Made by a program: the position numbers and the translations under genes
Assembly (NCBI GenBank): GCA_034436555.1
Contig: DAOTUU010000052.1
Location: 12,155-76,154, forward strand
Direction of reading: 5' to 3'
Source: JAFMJV01 sp034436555
GTDB taxonomy: Bacteria; Chloroflexota; Limnocylindria; Limnocylindrales; CSP1-4
Length of the DNA: 64,000 bases
The notes under the pieces: generated by a model
The model's database searches: none
What the model was told of the DNA's origin: nothing
Seen by the model: the letters and a program-made list of their open reading frames with translations, nothing else
Part shown: positions 8,615 to 16,464 of the stretch, piece after piece
Layout: each line of letters starts with the position of its first letter
Position numbering within the stretch: position 1 is the stretch's first letter

Positions 8615-8983
8615 CCGGGGTCCTCCTCACGCGTGTGGTGCCACGGCAGGGTAGCGTGTGCGGGGCGCATGTCGCACGCGGCCGGACGCGGGAGCGCTGC
8701 GCGACCGCACGATCTGCGGACGGCGCGAGAGCGATCGGCCGATGTGCGGCCAAGACCGCCCGGTCGCGCCCGCCTCCACGGCGATCCGGGCCGCCCAGTG
8801 GGCCATCGCGACCGTGCCGGCCCATCCGGCCCATGGAGCGGCCCGGGAAGCGGTGTCGCGCGCGCGTCTCGTCGATCATGACCGCTGGGCGGCCACGAGC
8901 CGCAGGTCACGCGCCCATCCGGCCCAGCCTCGCCGCCGCATCGCCCCGGCCTGCACGTGGCGGTCCGATCTCATCCGGGGAAC
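8615..8983. other. 369-bp gap with no gene; promoter region of the S41-like gene
   Basis: No credible coding frame was found on either strand. The left end holds the S41-like gene's ribosome site and the -10-like TACCCT box (8648-8653 on the minus strand). The rest is very GC-rich, with several imperfect GGCCCA/CCGGCC palindromes (for example around 8815-8835 and 8920-8935) but no clean array. It also contains the 3' flank of the downstream-facing LLM gene, whose stop is at 8984. Confidence 0.6.
8648..8663 (-). promoter_or_regulatory. Putative extended -10 region of the S41-like gene
   Basis: On the minus strand this reads CCGCACACGCTACCCT. The hexamer TACCCT ends 33 nt before the ATG. The 14 bases 8650-8663 (GGTAGCGTGTGCGG on the plus strand) recur exactly at 33811-33824, in the promoter of the LacI-controlled isomerase operon. 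No convincing -35 box was seen. Confidence 0.45.
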
Positions 8984-9916
8984 CTACCCCACGCTCGGAC
9001 AGACCTCCGTCACGAACCGTTCCAGGGTCTCCACGTCGTAGGGCATCCCCACGTGGCAGATCGCATGGCGGAACCCGGCGTCGAAGTACGCCTGGATATG
9101 CTCGGTCATCGCGGCACCGGACCTCGCGACGATGTCCCGCTTGATGCCCGGGTTGGCGGCGCGGATCGCGGCCTGCGCACGCTCGCCCTCCGCTGCGTCA
9201 TCTCGGATGAGGATGGGCCCCAGGCTCACCGTCCGCTCGATCTCGGCCGGGTCCCGGCCGACGTCCTCGCACCATCGGTCGAGGATGTCGTTCTTCTCCT
9301 TCGCCTGGGCGGGCGTGACCATGGACACGTTCCAGGCGTCCGCGTGGAGCGCCACGGTCCGGAGCGTCTTGCGTTCGCCGCCACCACCGATGAGGATGGG
9401 CAGCCGTGCCTGGACCGGCGGCGGGTCATTGCGCACATCCGTGGCGTGGTAGAACCTGCCGCGCGCCGTGGCGGGTCCGCCCGGCAGCATGCCGCGGATC
9501 AGCGCGACAGCCTCGTCCAGCCGATCCAGGCGCTCGCCCACGCTCGCCCCGAAGTCGATGCCGAAGGCGCTGTGCTCCAGCTCGAACCATGCGGCACCCA
9601 GTCCCAGCACCGCGCGGCCGTCCGACTGGTGGTCGAGGGTCGTGATCATCTTGGCCACGATGGCGGGGTTGCGGAACGTGTTGGCGCCCACCAGCAGACC
9701 GAGCGTGGGCCGCGCGGTCAGCTGCGACCAGGCGCCCAGGATCATGTAGGCCTCCAGGAACGGTCCGTCCGGGTCCCCGAGGATGGGATACAGGTGGTCC
9801 CAGGTCCACAGGCTGTCGTAGCCCAGCCGATCCGCATCGATGGCGACCTGGCGCATGTCCGCCCAGGTCGTGTATTGGTTCCAGGCCAGCACGCCGGCCT
9901 TCATGGACGTGGTCAT
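8984..9916 (-). CDS. LLM-class (luciferase-like) F420-dependent oxidoreductase
   Basis: A 310-aa TIM-barrel flavin/F420 enzyme. The start MTTSMKAGVLAWNQYTTW was chosen because GGAGG lies about 10 nt upstream. Recognisable family blocks are LGYDSLWTWDHLYP (about 30), RPTLGLLVGANTFRNP (about 75), the GRAVLGLGAAWFELEH block (about 105) and LPILIGGGGERKTLRTVALHADAWN (about 175). These match the LLM class F420-dependent subfamily (TIGR03560-like), which usually carries out hydride transfer with F420H2. The substrate is unknown. The gene lies 34 nt downstream of the Suv3-like helicase gene in the same direction. Confidence 0.85.
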   Translation of the reverse strand: MTTSMKAGVLAWNQYTTWADMRQVAIDADRLGYDSLWTWDHLYPILGDPDGPFLEAYMILGAWSQLTARPTLGLLVGANTFRNPAIVAKMITTLDHQSDGRAVLGLGAAWFELEHSAFGIDFGASVGERLDRLDEAVALIRGMLPGGPATARGRFYHATDVRNDPPPVQARLPILIGGGGERKTLRTVALHADAWNVSMVTPAQAKEKNDILDRWCEDVGRDPAEIERTVSLGPILIRDDAAEGERAQAAIRAANPGIKRDIVARSGAAMTEHIQAYFDAGFRHAICHVGMPYDVETLERFVTEVCPSVG

Positions 9917-9950
9917 CGTGACGGTGCCTCCATCGGGATTCCAGGAAAGC

Positions 9951-11642
9951 CTACTTGAGCTTGCCTCTCCATTGGCGACCCTGGGGACGTCGGACCCTGG
10001 CGGGCACGCTCGACCGCCTGCGGTGGCTTCCCGGCTGGACCGACCCGGACGAGCGAGTCGGCCCGGTCGCGTTCGACCGGCCTCGACCCTCCCGCCAGCA
10101 GGCATCGCACTGCGGCCGGCCCGGGATCGAAGGCCGACCACACGTACGGCAGATGCCGTAGGTGTTGGTCGCGATCTCCTCGGCGAGGGCGCGGCCGGCG
10201 GCCTCGGTGGCGAGCTGCTCCAGCCGGTCGGCATCCTCGCGGCGGATGTCGCCCGCGTCCGGGAAGCGGCGCGTGAACCAGCGCAGGATCGCCGCGCGGT
10301 CCGCGGCGGCCTCCGCCTCCACGGACGTGGCGTGTTCCAGGAGGCTCGCGTCGACCAGGTCGTGCAGGGCTCCCTCGCCCAGCACCGCGCGGCCCAGCCG
10401 CGCGATGAGGTCGGACTCGTCGCGCGGCTCCACGGGTGCCAGCGCGAACGTCCAGGCATCCTCCGACGACAGGTTGCGAAGCGTCCGGCGACCCAGGGCG
10501 CCCAGCCGCGCGACCATCCCGTCGACTGCTGCCACGCGCAGCCAGGTCGCCAGCTGCTCCTGCACGAGACCGCGGGCGATCGCCTCCCATCGGAGGAGCA
10601 GGATCGGCCAGGCTTCGGTGGGCGCGCCGGCCACGTCGGTGAAGGTGGGCCCCAGGTGCATCGTGGTCAGTCGCCGGAACGTGGGCAGTCCGTCCCGATC
10701 CGGACGGGGACGAAGACCCGCCTTGATGGTGTTCGCGCGCGGCGTCGCCCAGTGGTGTCCCGACAGGATTCCCACGCCGCCCTCGTCGTGCATCCCGAAG
10801 CGTCCGGCGCGCCCCGCGATCTGAGCCACCTCCCAGGGCTCCAGGTCGACCCGCGCGGTGCCGTTCCACTTCTCCGACTCCGCGAACAGGACCGTCCGGA
10901 TGGGCAGGTTCAGCCCGTGACCCAGGACGTCCGTGGCGACCAGCACGTCCAGGTCGCCGTCCCGGAAGGCCGCCGCCTGGCGGCGCCGCTCACCCAGCGG
11001 CATCGCGCCATACAGCACGCCCACGCGGCCCGGGTGCGCGGCAGACAGGTCCCGGGCGAGGGCCAGCACGGCCTTGCGGCTGAACGCGATGACCGCGGTG
11101 CCCGGCTCCACCCGCTCGATGGGCACGGTCCCGACGTAGCGGAGCGGCGCCAGGCGGTCGTAGGCGCGGACCTCCAGCTCCGGGAAGGCGGCGCGGAGCG
11201 CCGGCAGGATGTCGGCCGAGCCCACCACGTGGAGCTCCCGGCATGGAAGGCTGAGCAGGGCCCGGGTCCACGCCGAACCCCGATCGCGGTCGGCCAGCCA
11301 GTGGACCTCGTCGATGACCACGACGTCACGGCTGGCCACGAGCTCCGTGGTGCACGCGACATGGTCCGCGGTCGGGTTGATGCGCTCCTCACCGGTGATG
11401 AGGCCCGCCCGCTCCTCGCCCAGACGCGCCGCAAGCCGCTCGTGGACCTCCTGGGCCATCAGTCGCAAGGGTCCGCCGTAGCTGCCCGACGGTGCCGCCG
11501 CCAGGATCTCCAGTGCCGCGTGGGTCTTGCCGCTGTTCGTGGGGCCGATGTGGGCGACCACGCGATCGCGCACGGGGCGCCCGGCCAGCATCGCGCGCAG
11601 GGGGGCCGCGACGGCTTCGCGATCGACTTCCGGGGTCCCCAT
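9951..11642 (-). CDS. Suv3-like superfamily 2 RNA helicase with C-terminal zinc ribbon
   Basis: A 563-aa helicase. The N-terminal RecA-like domain has Walker A GPTNSGKT (33-40), identical to the Suv3 motif, and a DEVH Walker B (111-114). The second RecA domain contains FSRKAV, VLYGAMPLGERRRQAAAF, VATDVLGHGLNLPI and the Q-x-x-G-R-A-G-R-F-G motif. A helical C-terminal region and a zinc ribbon (CRTCGRPSIPGRPQCDAC, about 495-513) follow, then a basic, unstructured tail. Suv3 unwinds RNA for mitochondrial RNA turnover; a bacterial homologue may act in RNA decay. The nucleases it might partner with are not encoded here. Confidence 0.85.
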   Translation of the reverse strand: MGTPEVDREAVAAPLRAMLAGRPVRDRVVAHIGPTNSGKTHAALEILAAAPSGSYGGPLRLMAQEVHERLAARLGEERAGLITGEERINPTADHVACTTELVASRDVVVIDEVHWLADRDRGSAWTRALLSLPCRELHVVGSADILPALRAAFPELEVRAYDRLAPLRYVGTVPIERVEPGTAVIAFSRKAVLALARDLSAAHPGRVGVLYGAMPLGERRRQAAAFRDGDLDVLVATDVLGHGLNLPIRTVLFAESEKWNGTARVDLEPWEVAQIAGRAGRFGMHDEGGVGILSGHHWATPRANTIKAGLRPRPDRDGLPTFRRLTTMHLGPTFTDVAGAPTEAWPILLLRWEAIARGLVQEQLATWLRVAAVDGMVARLGALGRRTLRNLSSEDAWTFALAPVEPRDESDLIARLGRAVLGEGALHDLVDASLLEHATSVEAEAAADRAAILRWFTRRFPDAGDIRREDADRLEQLATEAAGRALAEEIATNTYGICRTCGRPSIPGRPQCDACWREGRGRSNATGPTRSSGSVQPGSHRRRSSVPARVRRPQGRQWRGKLK

Positions 11643-11735
11643 GCATCAGATGGTCGCAGGTCGGACGCGCGGCTCGCACGGCATCGGCCATCGGTCATCG
11701 GCCGTCGGTCCATCCGCGCCGGGGCGCCCCGACGC

Positions 11736-12446
11736 TCAGGCGCGGGCGCGCAGGATCGGGGCGGTGAGATCGCTCAGTCGCTCGCGCTGGCGGCCCTGCG
11801 CGTCGAAGTTGCCGGGGTCCAGCCAGCGCTCGAACGCCGCCCGAAGCGCCGGCCACTCACTGTCCACCGCTGCGAACCAGATCGAGTCGCGGTTGCGGCC
11901 CTTGACCACGCGGTGCTGCCGGAAGACGCCCTCGTAGCTGAGGCCCAGACGCGCGGCGGCGTCTCGCGACGGGCCGTTGAGTGCGTCGGCCTTCCACTCG
12001 TAGCGCCGATAGCCGAGCTCGAACGCGGTGCGCATCATGAGGTACATCGCGTCCGTGGCGGCGGGCGTCCGCTGGAGGCGCGGCGCGTACGCGATGTGGC
12101 CCACCTCGATCGAGCCGTGCTCGGGGACGATCGCGAGGTACGACGCGACGCCGCCCGCCCGCCCGCTGGCACGGTCGATGATGGTGAAGAACTGCGGGTC
12201 CGGGGAGAGGGCCATGGGCGTGGCCCAGGCCGTCCAGTCGGCGAGCGCGGCAAACGGACCGTAGGGCAGGTACGCCCACATCGACCCGGTCGGATCCTCG
12301 AGGTTCGCGGCATGGATGGCGGGGCCGTGGCGCACCGGGTCGAGTGGCTCGAGGCGCGCGTATCGCCCCTCCATCGGCTCGCGCGGGGGCCGGGGGCGCG
12401 GGGACCAGCCGGGGACGAGCGGACCGACGACGGAGGGTGCGACCAT
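11736..12446 (-). CDS. GNAT-family N-acetyltransferase (RimJ/RimL-like)
   Basis: A 236-aa acyl-CoA-dependent acetyltransferase. The start at 12446 (MVAPSVVGPLVPGW) precedes the family N-terminus GRYARLEPLDPVRHG. The acetyl-CoA core shows ASYLAIVPEHGSIEVGHIAY and the typical C-terminal LGLSYEGVFRQHRVVKGRNRDS. A longer frame runs upstream through a tandem repeat array, but its translation there is Arg/Gly repeats, so it is not used. A TAGTCT hexamer ends 7 nt before the ATG, which suggests a leaderless transcript. The target (small molecule or protein N-terminus) is unknown. Confidence 0.82.
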   Translation of the reverse strand: MVAPSVVGPLVPGWSPRPRPPREPMEGRYARLEPLDPVRHGPAIHAANLEDPTGSMWAYLPYGPFAALADWTAWATPMALSPDPQFFTIIDRASGRAGGVASYLAIVPEHGSIEVGHIAYAPRLQRTPAATDAMYLMMRTAFELGYRRYEWKADALNGPSRDAAARLGLSYEGVFRQHRVVKGRNRDSIWFAAVDSEWPALRAAFERWLDPGNFDAQGRQRERLSDLTAPILRARA

Positions 12447-12808
12447 GCTCGACAGACTACCGGGTTGGGGGTCGGCAGGATCGCGTCCATGCCGGACAAC
12501 CGTCCGGCCACCGGTGTGAGCGTGCATCCGGCTCACGGTGCACCGCCTCCGTGGCCACCCTGCCCCGCGGCGCCCTGCCCCGCGGCGCCCTGCCCCGCGG
12601 CGCCCTGCCACGTGGCCACCCTGCCACGTGGCCACCCTGCCACGTGGCCACCCTGCCCCGTGGCGCGACCCGGCTCCGCGCGACCCCTGCCGAGCGCGGC
12701 CGCGAGGCATGCGGCGCCCGGTTGCGCCAGACTGCGGCCCACAGGGCGGTGCGGGAGCGCACGCGCCAGACCACGGCGCGTCCACACCACGAGGCGACCC
12801 ACCGACCC
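12447..12808. other. 362-bp divergent intergenic region containing a tandem palindrome array
   Basis: No gene was found. The region separates the GNAT gene (minus) from the UPF0182 gene (plus), so it must hold both promoters. The GNAT side has a TAGTCT -10-like box at 12454-12459. The centre (12555-12663) is occupied by the 15-16-bp repeat array. The 145 bp before the UPF0182 start show no clear -35/-10 pair. Confidence 0.7.
12555..12663. repeat. Seven tandem 15-16-bp units ending in CCGCGG or CACGTGG
   Basis: The units read ccaccctgccccgcgg, cgccctgccccgcgg (twice), cgccctgccacgtgg, ccaccctgccacgtgg (twice) and ccaccctgccccgtgg. Six of the seven units end in a 6-bp palindrome (CCGCGG or CACGTG); the last reads CCGTGG. 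The array lies between divergent promoters. Its function is unknown; protein binding or a slippage product are both possible. Confidence 0.9.
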
Positions 12809-15799
12809 ATGAACCAGGCCCCGCGCCCCGCACCCCGCCCCATCCGCCCGACCGAGGGTCGCCGCCACATCCTGGGCACGATCGCAGCCATCGTCGTCAT
12901 CGCGATCGCGCTGCTGGCCCTGGCGTTCTTCCTGCTCAACGAGCTGCTGGTCGACCGGCTGTGGTTCGAGAGCGTGGGCCAGCTCGCCGTATGGAACCTC
13001 AACACGTTCGCCCGGATCCTGCTCTGGGTCCCGGTCTCATTGATCGCCTTCGGCCTGCTGGCGGCGTCCATCTGGATCGCCGTCCGCAGCGCCGGCGAAC
13101 CTGCGCCCGTCGTGACACGCGTCCGCGCGCCCCTGGGCAAGCGCACGCCCCTGGGCTATGAGCCACCCTCCACCGACGAGGTCATCACCGAGGTGCTGGC
13201 CACCGTGGACGATGTGGTCCGGCGCATCTCGCCGCGTGGCCTGGGCCTCGTCCTGACCGGTGTCGCCGCGCTCGCGGCGGTGCTCATCGGTCTCGCCACG
13301 AGCGCGGAATGGCAGACGCTCCTGCTGTTCCAGCACCAGGCCACCGCGAGCGGCCTGGCCGCGGCCGCATCCGGGCCGGGTGCCACGAGCGCGGTCGGCG
13401 CCGCCACCGACCCGGTGTTCGGGCGCTCGCTGACCTTCTATCTCTTTGACATGCCGTTCTATCGCGCGGTGGCGGTGGCCGTCGGCAGCATCCTGGATGC
13501 GCTCATCGTGGTCACCGGCATCGCCTATCTCGCCCTGGCGCGCCGGTCCATGGCACGGCCGCGCGGACGCCTCTGGGCGTGGCACCTGGGCATCCTCATC
13601 GGGCTGCGCATCGCCATCGGGGCGGTCGGCTTCCAGCTGGACAAGTTCGCGCTGGCGCTCCAGCAGCGGCCGTACCCGCAGCCCGTGGGCGTGAACGCCA
13701 CGGACGCCGCGGTGCGCATCCCGGCGGCGGATCTCCTGGCCATCCTCACGATCCTGGTCGCCATCGTGGTGCTCCTGGCGATCGTCCGACAGCGCTTCAC
13801 ATGGGCGGCTGCGGCGTTCGGAGCATGGGCGCTCGTGGCGGTCGCAGCGATCCTCCTGGCGCTCCTGAACCAGGCCCTGTTCGTGAACCCCAACCCGCTG
13901 GACCAGGAGCGGCGGTTCATCGCCAACGACATCGCCTCCACGCGCCTCGCCTACGGCGTGGATCGCTGGCGGACGCTGCCGTATCCCGCGACGAACGTGC
14001 TCACCGCGGACGCCATCGTGGACGACGCGGAGACGTTCGCGAATGCGCGACTGTGGGATTACCGGCCGCTGGGCACGACCCTGGACCAGCTCCAGACCGT
14101 GCGCCAGTACTACGATTTCACGGACGTCGACATCGACCGGTACCCCATCAACGGGCAGCAGCGCCAGGTGATGCTCTCTGCGCGCGAGATGGCCATCGAC
14201 CGCAACCCCGCGGCCGCCAACTGGCTGAACACGCACTTCGTGTACACGCACGGCTATGGCATCGCGATGGTGCCGGTCACCGGGGTCCTGCCCAACGGCA
14301 TGCCCGCGCTGATCATCAAGGACATGCCCGTGGTGTCGCGCGAGGGGGCGCCGGAGGTGACCCAGCCACGCATCTACTTCGGCGAGCGGCCGTCTCCCTG
14401 GGTGGTCACGGGCGCCCAGACCGACGAGTTCGACCACCCGTCCGACCAGGCCAGCGGCGACGTCACGACGCGCTGGACCGGGACCACCGGGATCCGCATC
14501 GGGGACGGCCTGAATCGCCTGCTCCTGTCGATCTGGACGGGCGACTTCGTGAGCTTCCTCACGACGCCCCAGATCACCGACGACTCGCAGTTCCTGATGC
14601 GCCGCTCCATCGGCGACCGTCTGGCGGCGCTGGCGCCGTTCCTGGCGTATGACGAGGACCCCTATCTCGTGGTCACGAGCGAGGGTCGCCTGGTCTGGAT
14701 CGTGGACGGCTACACCACGACCGACCGGTTTCCCCTGTCGCGGTCGTTGCTCGAGGCAAGGATGCCCGCCGGCAACACCACGAGCGACCGCGCCGTCAAC
14801 TACATCCGCAACGCGGCGAAGGTGGTCATCGACGCCTATGACGGCACGACGCGCATCTACATCAACGATCCGAACGATCCGCTGATCGCCACGTGGGCGG
14901 GCATCTATCCCTCGCTGTTCACGCCGCTCGCGGAGCTGCCGGCGTCTCTGCTGCCGCATCTGCGCTACCCGGAGGGGATGTTCAACGTCCAGACGGGCAT
15001 GTTCTCCGCGTACCACGTGACCGACCCGACCACGTTCTACCAGGGAGACAACCTCTGGACGGTGCCTGCGAGCGGCGGACAGAACAGCCAGATCCTGCCC
15101 AGTCAGGCCTACTACGTCCAGATGCGCGTGCCCGGCGGCAGCGGCACGGAGTACCTCCTGATGCAGCCGATGGTGCCCGCGCGTCGTCCCAACATGATCG
15201 CCTGGATCGCCGCCCGCAACGACGTGGGCACGCGGGGCGAGGTGCTGGTCTACCAGCTGCCCGCGGACACCTCGATCTTCGGACCGGCCCAGGTGGAGGC
15301 GCGCATCGACCAGACGCCCGAGATCGCCTCGCAGCTCACGCTCTGGGACCAGGCCGGCTCGCGCGTCATCCGGGGCAACCTCATCGTGGTGCCGGTGGGC
15401 GGGTCATTCGTGTACCTCTCCCCGATCTACCTTCAGAGCACCTCGTCCGCGTTCCCCGCGTTCACCAAGATCGTGGTGGCCACGCCGTCGAAGGTGGTCT
15501 GGGCCGACACGCTCGCCCAGGCACTGCGCCTGGCGGTGGGTGAGGCGCAGCCCGGGCCGGGCCCGACCCCGACTCCTGGACCCGGACGCACGCCAGGCCC
15601 GGAGCCCACGCCGGGGCCGGTCGCCACGCCGGGAGCGGACGGCCTGCCGACCGATGTGAACGGGTTGATCCGATTCGCCAACGAGCACTTCGAGCGGGCG
15701 CAGACCGCGATCGGGGGCGGCGACTACGAGACGTACGGCCGGGAGATGGCACTCGTGCAGCGGGCGCTGGAGCGACTCGCGGAGCTGACCGGGGGCTGA
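12809..15799 (+). CDS. UPF0182 family large membrane protein
   Basis: A 996-aa integral membrane protein of the UPF0182 (COG1615) family, known mainly from actinobacteria and some Chloroflexota and without a firm function. The N-terminal part has about seven hydrophobic segments (first about 18-42, GTIAAIVVIAIALLALAFFL, followed by DRLWFESVGQLAVWN, a family hallmark). A large soluble extracytoplasmic domain (about 350-900) includes DERRFIANDIASTRLAYG-like and YRPLGTTLDQLQTVRQYY family motifs. A Pro/Gly/Thr-rich linker leads to a short C-terminal helical domain (FANEHFERAQTAIGGGDYETYG). The ATG at 12809 was chosen because it directly precedes the first basic stretch and helix. Confidence 0.92.
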   Translation: MNQAPRPAPRPIRPTEGRRHILGTIAAIVVIAIALLALAFFLLNELLVDRLWFESVGQLAVWNLNTFARILLWVPVSLIAFGLLAASIWIAVRSAGEPAPVVTRVRAPLGKRTPLGYEPPSTDEVITEVLATVDDVVRRISPRGLGLVLTGVAALAAVLIGLATSAEWQTLLLFQHQATASGLAAAASGPGATSAVGAATDPVFGRSLTFYLFDMPFYRAVAVAVGSILDALIVVTGIAYLALARRSMARPRGRLWAWHLGILIGLRIAIGAVGFQLDKFALALQQRPYPQPVGVNATDAAVRIPAADLLAILTILVAIVVLLAIVRQRFTWAAAAFGAWALVAVAAILLALLNQALFVNPNPLDQERRFIANDIASTRLAYGVDRWRTLPYPATNVLTADAIVDDAETFANARLWDYRPLGTTLDQLQTVRQYYDFTDVDIDRYPINGQQRQVMLSAREMAIDRNPAAANWLNTHFVYTHGYGIAMVPVTGVLPNGMPALIIKDMPVVSREGAPEVTQPRIYFGERPSPWVVTGAQTDEFDHPSDQASGDVTTRWTGTTGIRIGDGLNRLLLSIWTGDFVSFLTTPQITDDSQFLMRRSIGDRLAALAPFLAYDEDPYLVVTSEGRLVWIVDGYTTTDRFPLSRSLLEARMPAGNTTSDRAVNYIRNAAKVVIDAYDGTTRIYINDPNDPLIATWAGIYPSLFTPLAELPASLLPHLRYPEGMFNVQTGMFSAYHVTDPTTFYQGDNLWTVPASGGQNSQILPSQAYYVQMRVPGGSGTEYLLMQPMVPARRPNMIAWIAARNDVGTRGEVLVYQLPADTSIFGPAQVEARIDQTPEIASQLTLWDQAGSRVIRGNLIVVPVGGSFVYLSPIYLQSTSSAFPAFTKIVVATPSKVVWADTLAQALRLAVGEAQPGPGPTPTPGPGRTPGPEPTPGPVATPGADGLPTDVNGLIRFANEHFERAQTAIGGGDYETYGREMALVQRALERLAELTGG

Positions 15800-15898
15800 C
15801 CGCGGCTGACCGGCGGGCGGCGCCTGAGGGGCGGACGGCGAGCCCGACCGACGCCCCCGCACCCCAGGCCGGGATCGACGCCCCGGGGGTTCCGCGAC

Positions 15899-16004
15899 GG
15901 GGTGGAGGGGTGCGGGACGTGGGCTCGGGGCCGGATGTGACGCCCCGGGCCGTCGGCGGCGGGGTGGAGGGGTGCGGGACGTGGGCTCGGGGCCGGATGT
16001 GACG
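15899..16004. repeat. 44-bp exact direct duplication, 62-bp period
   Basis: Bases 15899-15942 and 15961-16004 are identical over 44 bp (starting ggggtggaggggtgcggg). The intervening 18 bp are partly conserved with the bases before the first copy and after the second. This suggests a 62-bp tandem duplication that has since diverged. Confidence 0.9.
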
Positions 16005-16055
16005 CTCGGCTTGTCGGCGGCGGGTGGCCGCCGCCAGACGTCCGGGGCCGACCCG

Positions 16056-16151
16056 CCGAGCATCGCGCGCCCGGCCGCCGAGCATCGGGCGCCTGGCCAC
16101 CGAGCATGGGGCGCCCGGCCGCCGAGCATCGGGCGCCTGGCCGCCGAGCGG
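16056..16151. repeat. About five tandem 22-bp units
   Basis: The core ccgagcatcg recurs at 16056, 16078, 16100, 16122 and (partial) 16144, always 22 bp apart; the rest of each unit is ggcgcctggccgc or similar. There are no spacers, so it is not a CRISPR array. Confidence 0.9.
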
Positions 16152-16315
16152 ACACGACCGACACGCCCCGGACCGGCGCGTCCGATCCCGGCCGGTCATC
16201 GGCCCGCATCGGACCGGGCGTGTCCTGATGGGCCCCTCGGCGGCCCGATCCGACGGGATCGGGTCCGGACGCGTCGGTCATGGCCGCTGGGCGGACACGC
16301 GGCGCGACCCCGGGG

Positions 16316-16352
16316 CTGGCCGGACCCGGCGCGCTGGCCGGACCCGGCGCGC
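16316..16352. repeat. Two tandem 18-bp GC-rich units
   Basis: The unit gctggccggacccggcgc is present twice in tandem, followed by a diverged third copy (gctggtcgcgacccgg). Confidence 0.8.
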
Positions 16353-16464
16353 TGGTCGCGACCCGGCGGGCGGCCGATCTGTTCACAGTCGCTGAGTCGG
16401 GCGACTGCCTGCGTCCGTCATGCGCCTGGCGCACCAGCCCGGGAGGGGCGTGCCGCCCAGGCGA

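Larger units (their letters stand above)
15800..16464. other. 665-bp gene-free, repeat-rich gap between convergent genes
   Basis: It lies between the 3' ends of the UPF0182 gene (plus) and the metallophosphoesterase gene (minus), so it needs no promoter. It contains three separate short-repeat systems (15899-16004, 16056-16151, 16316-16352), listed individually. The open frames crossing it are Arg/Pro/Gly-rich and look like GC-rich shadows rather than genes. Confidence 0.75.

Noticed and set aside
12447..12833. N-terminal extension of the GNAT protein through the repeat array
   Set aside because: The extension translates to Arg/Gly/Ala repeats produced by the tandem array; the family N-terminus and a promoter-like box lie at 12446.
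13037..15016. A 659-codon open frame antisense to the UPF0182 gene
   Set aside because: Its translation is Arg/His/Gly/Asp-rich with no domain, as expected from the opposite strand of a GC-rich gene; UPF0182 is clearly the real gene.
16056..16151. CRISPR array
   Set aside because: The 22-bp units abut each other without unique spacers and no cas genes are nearby.
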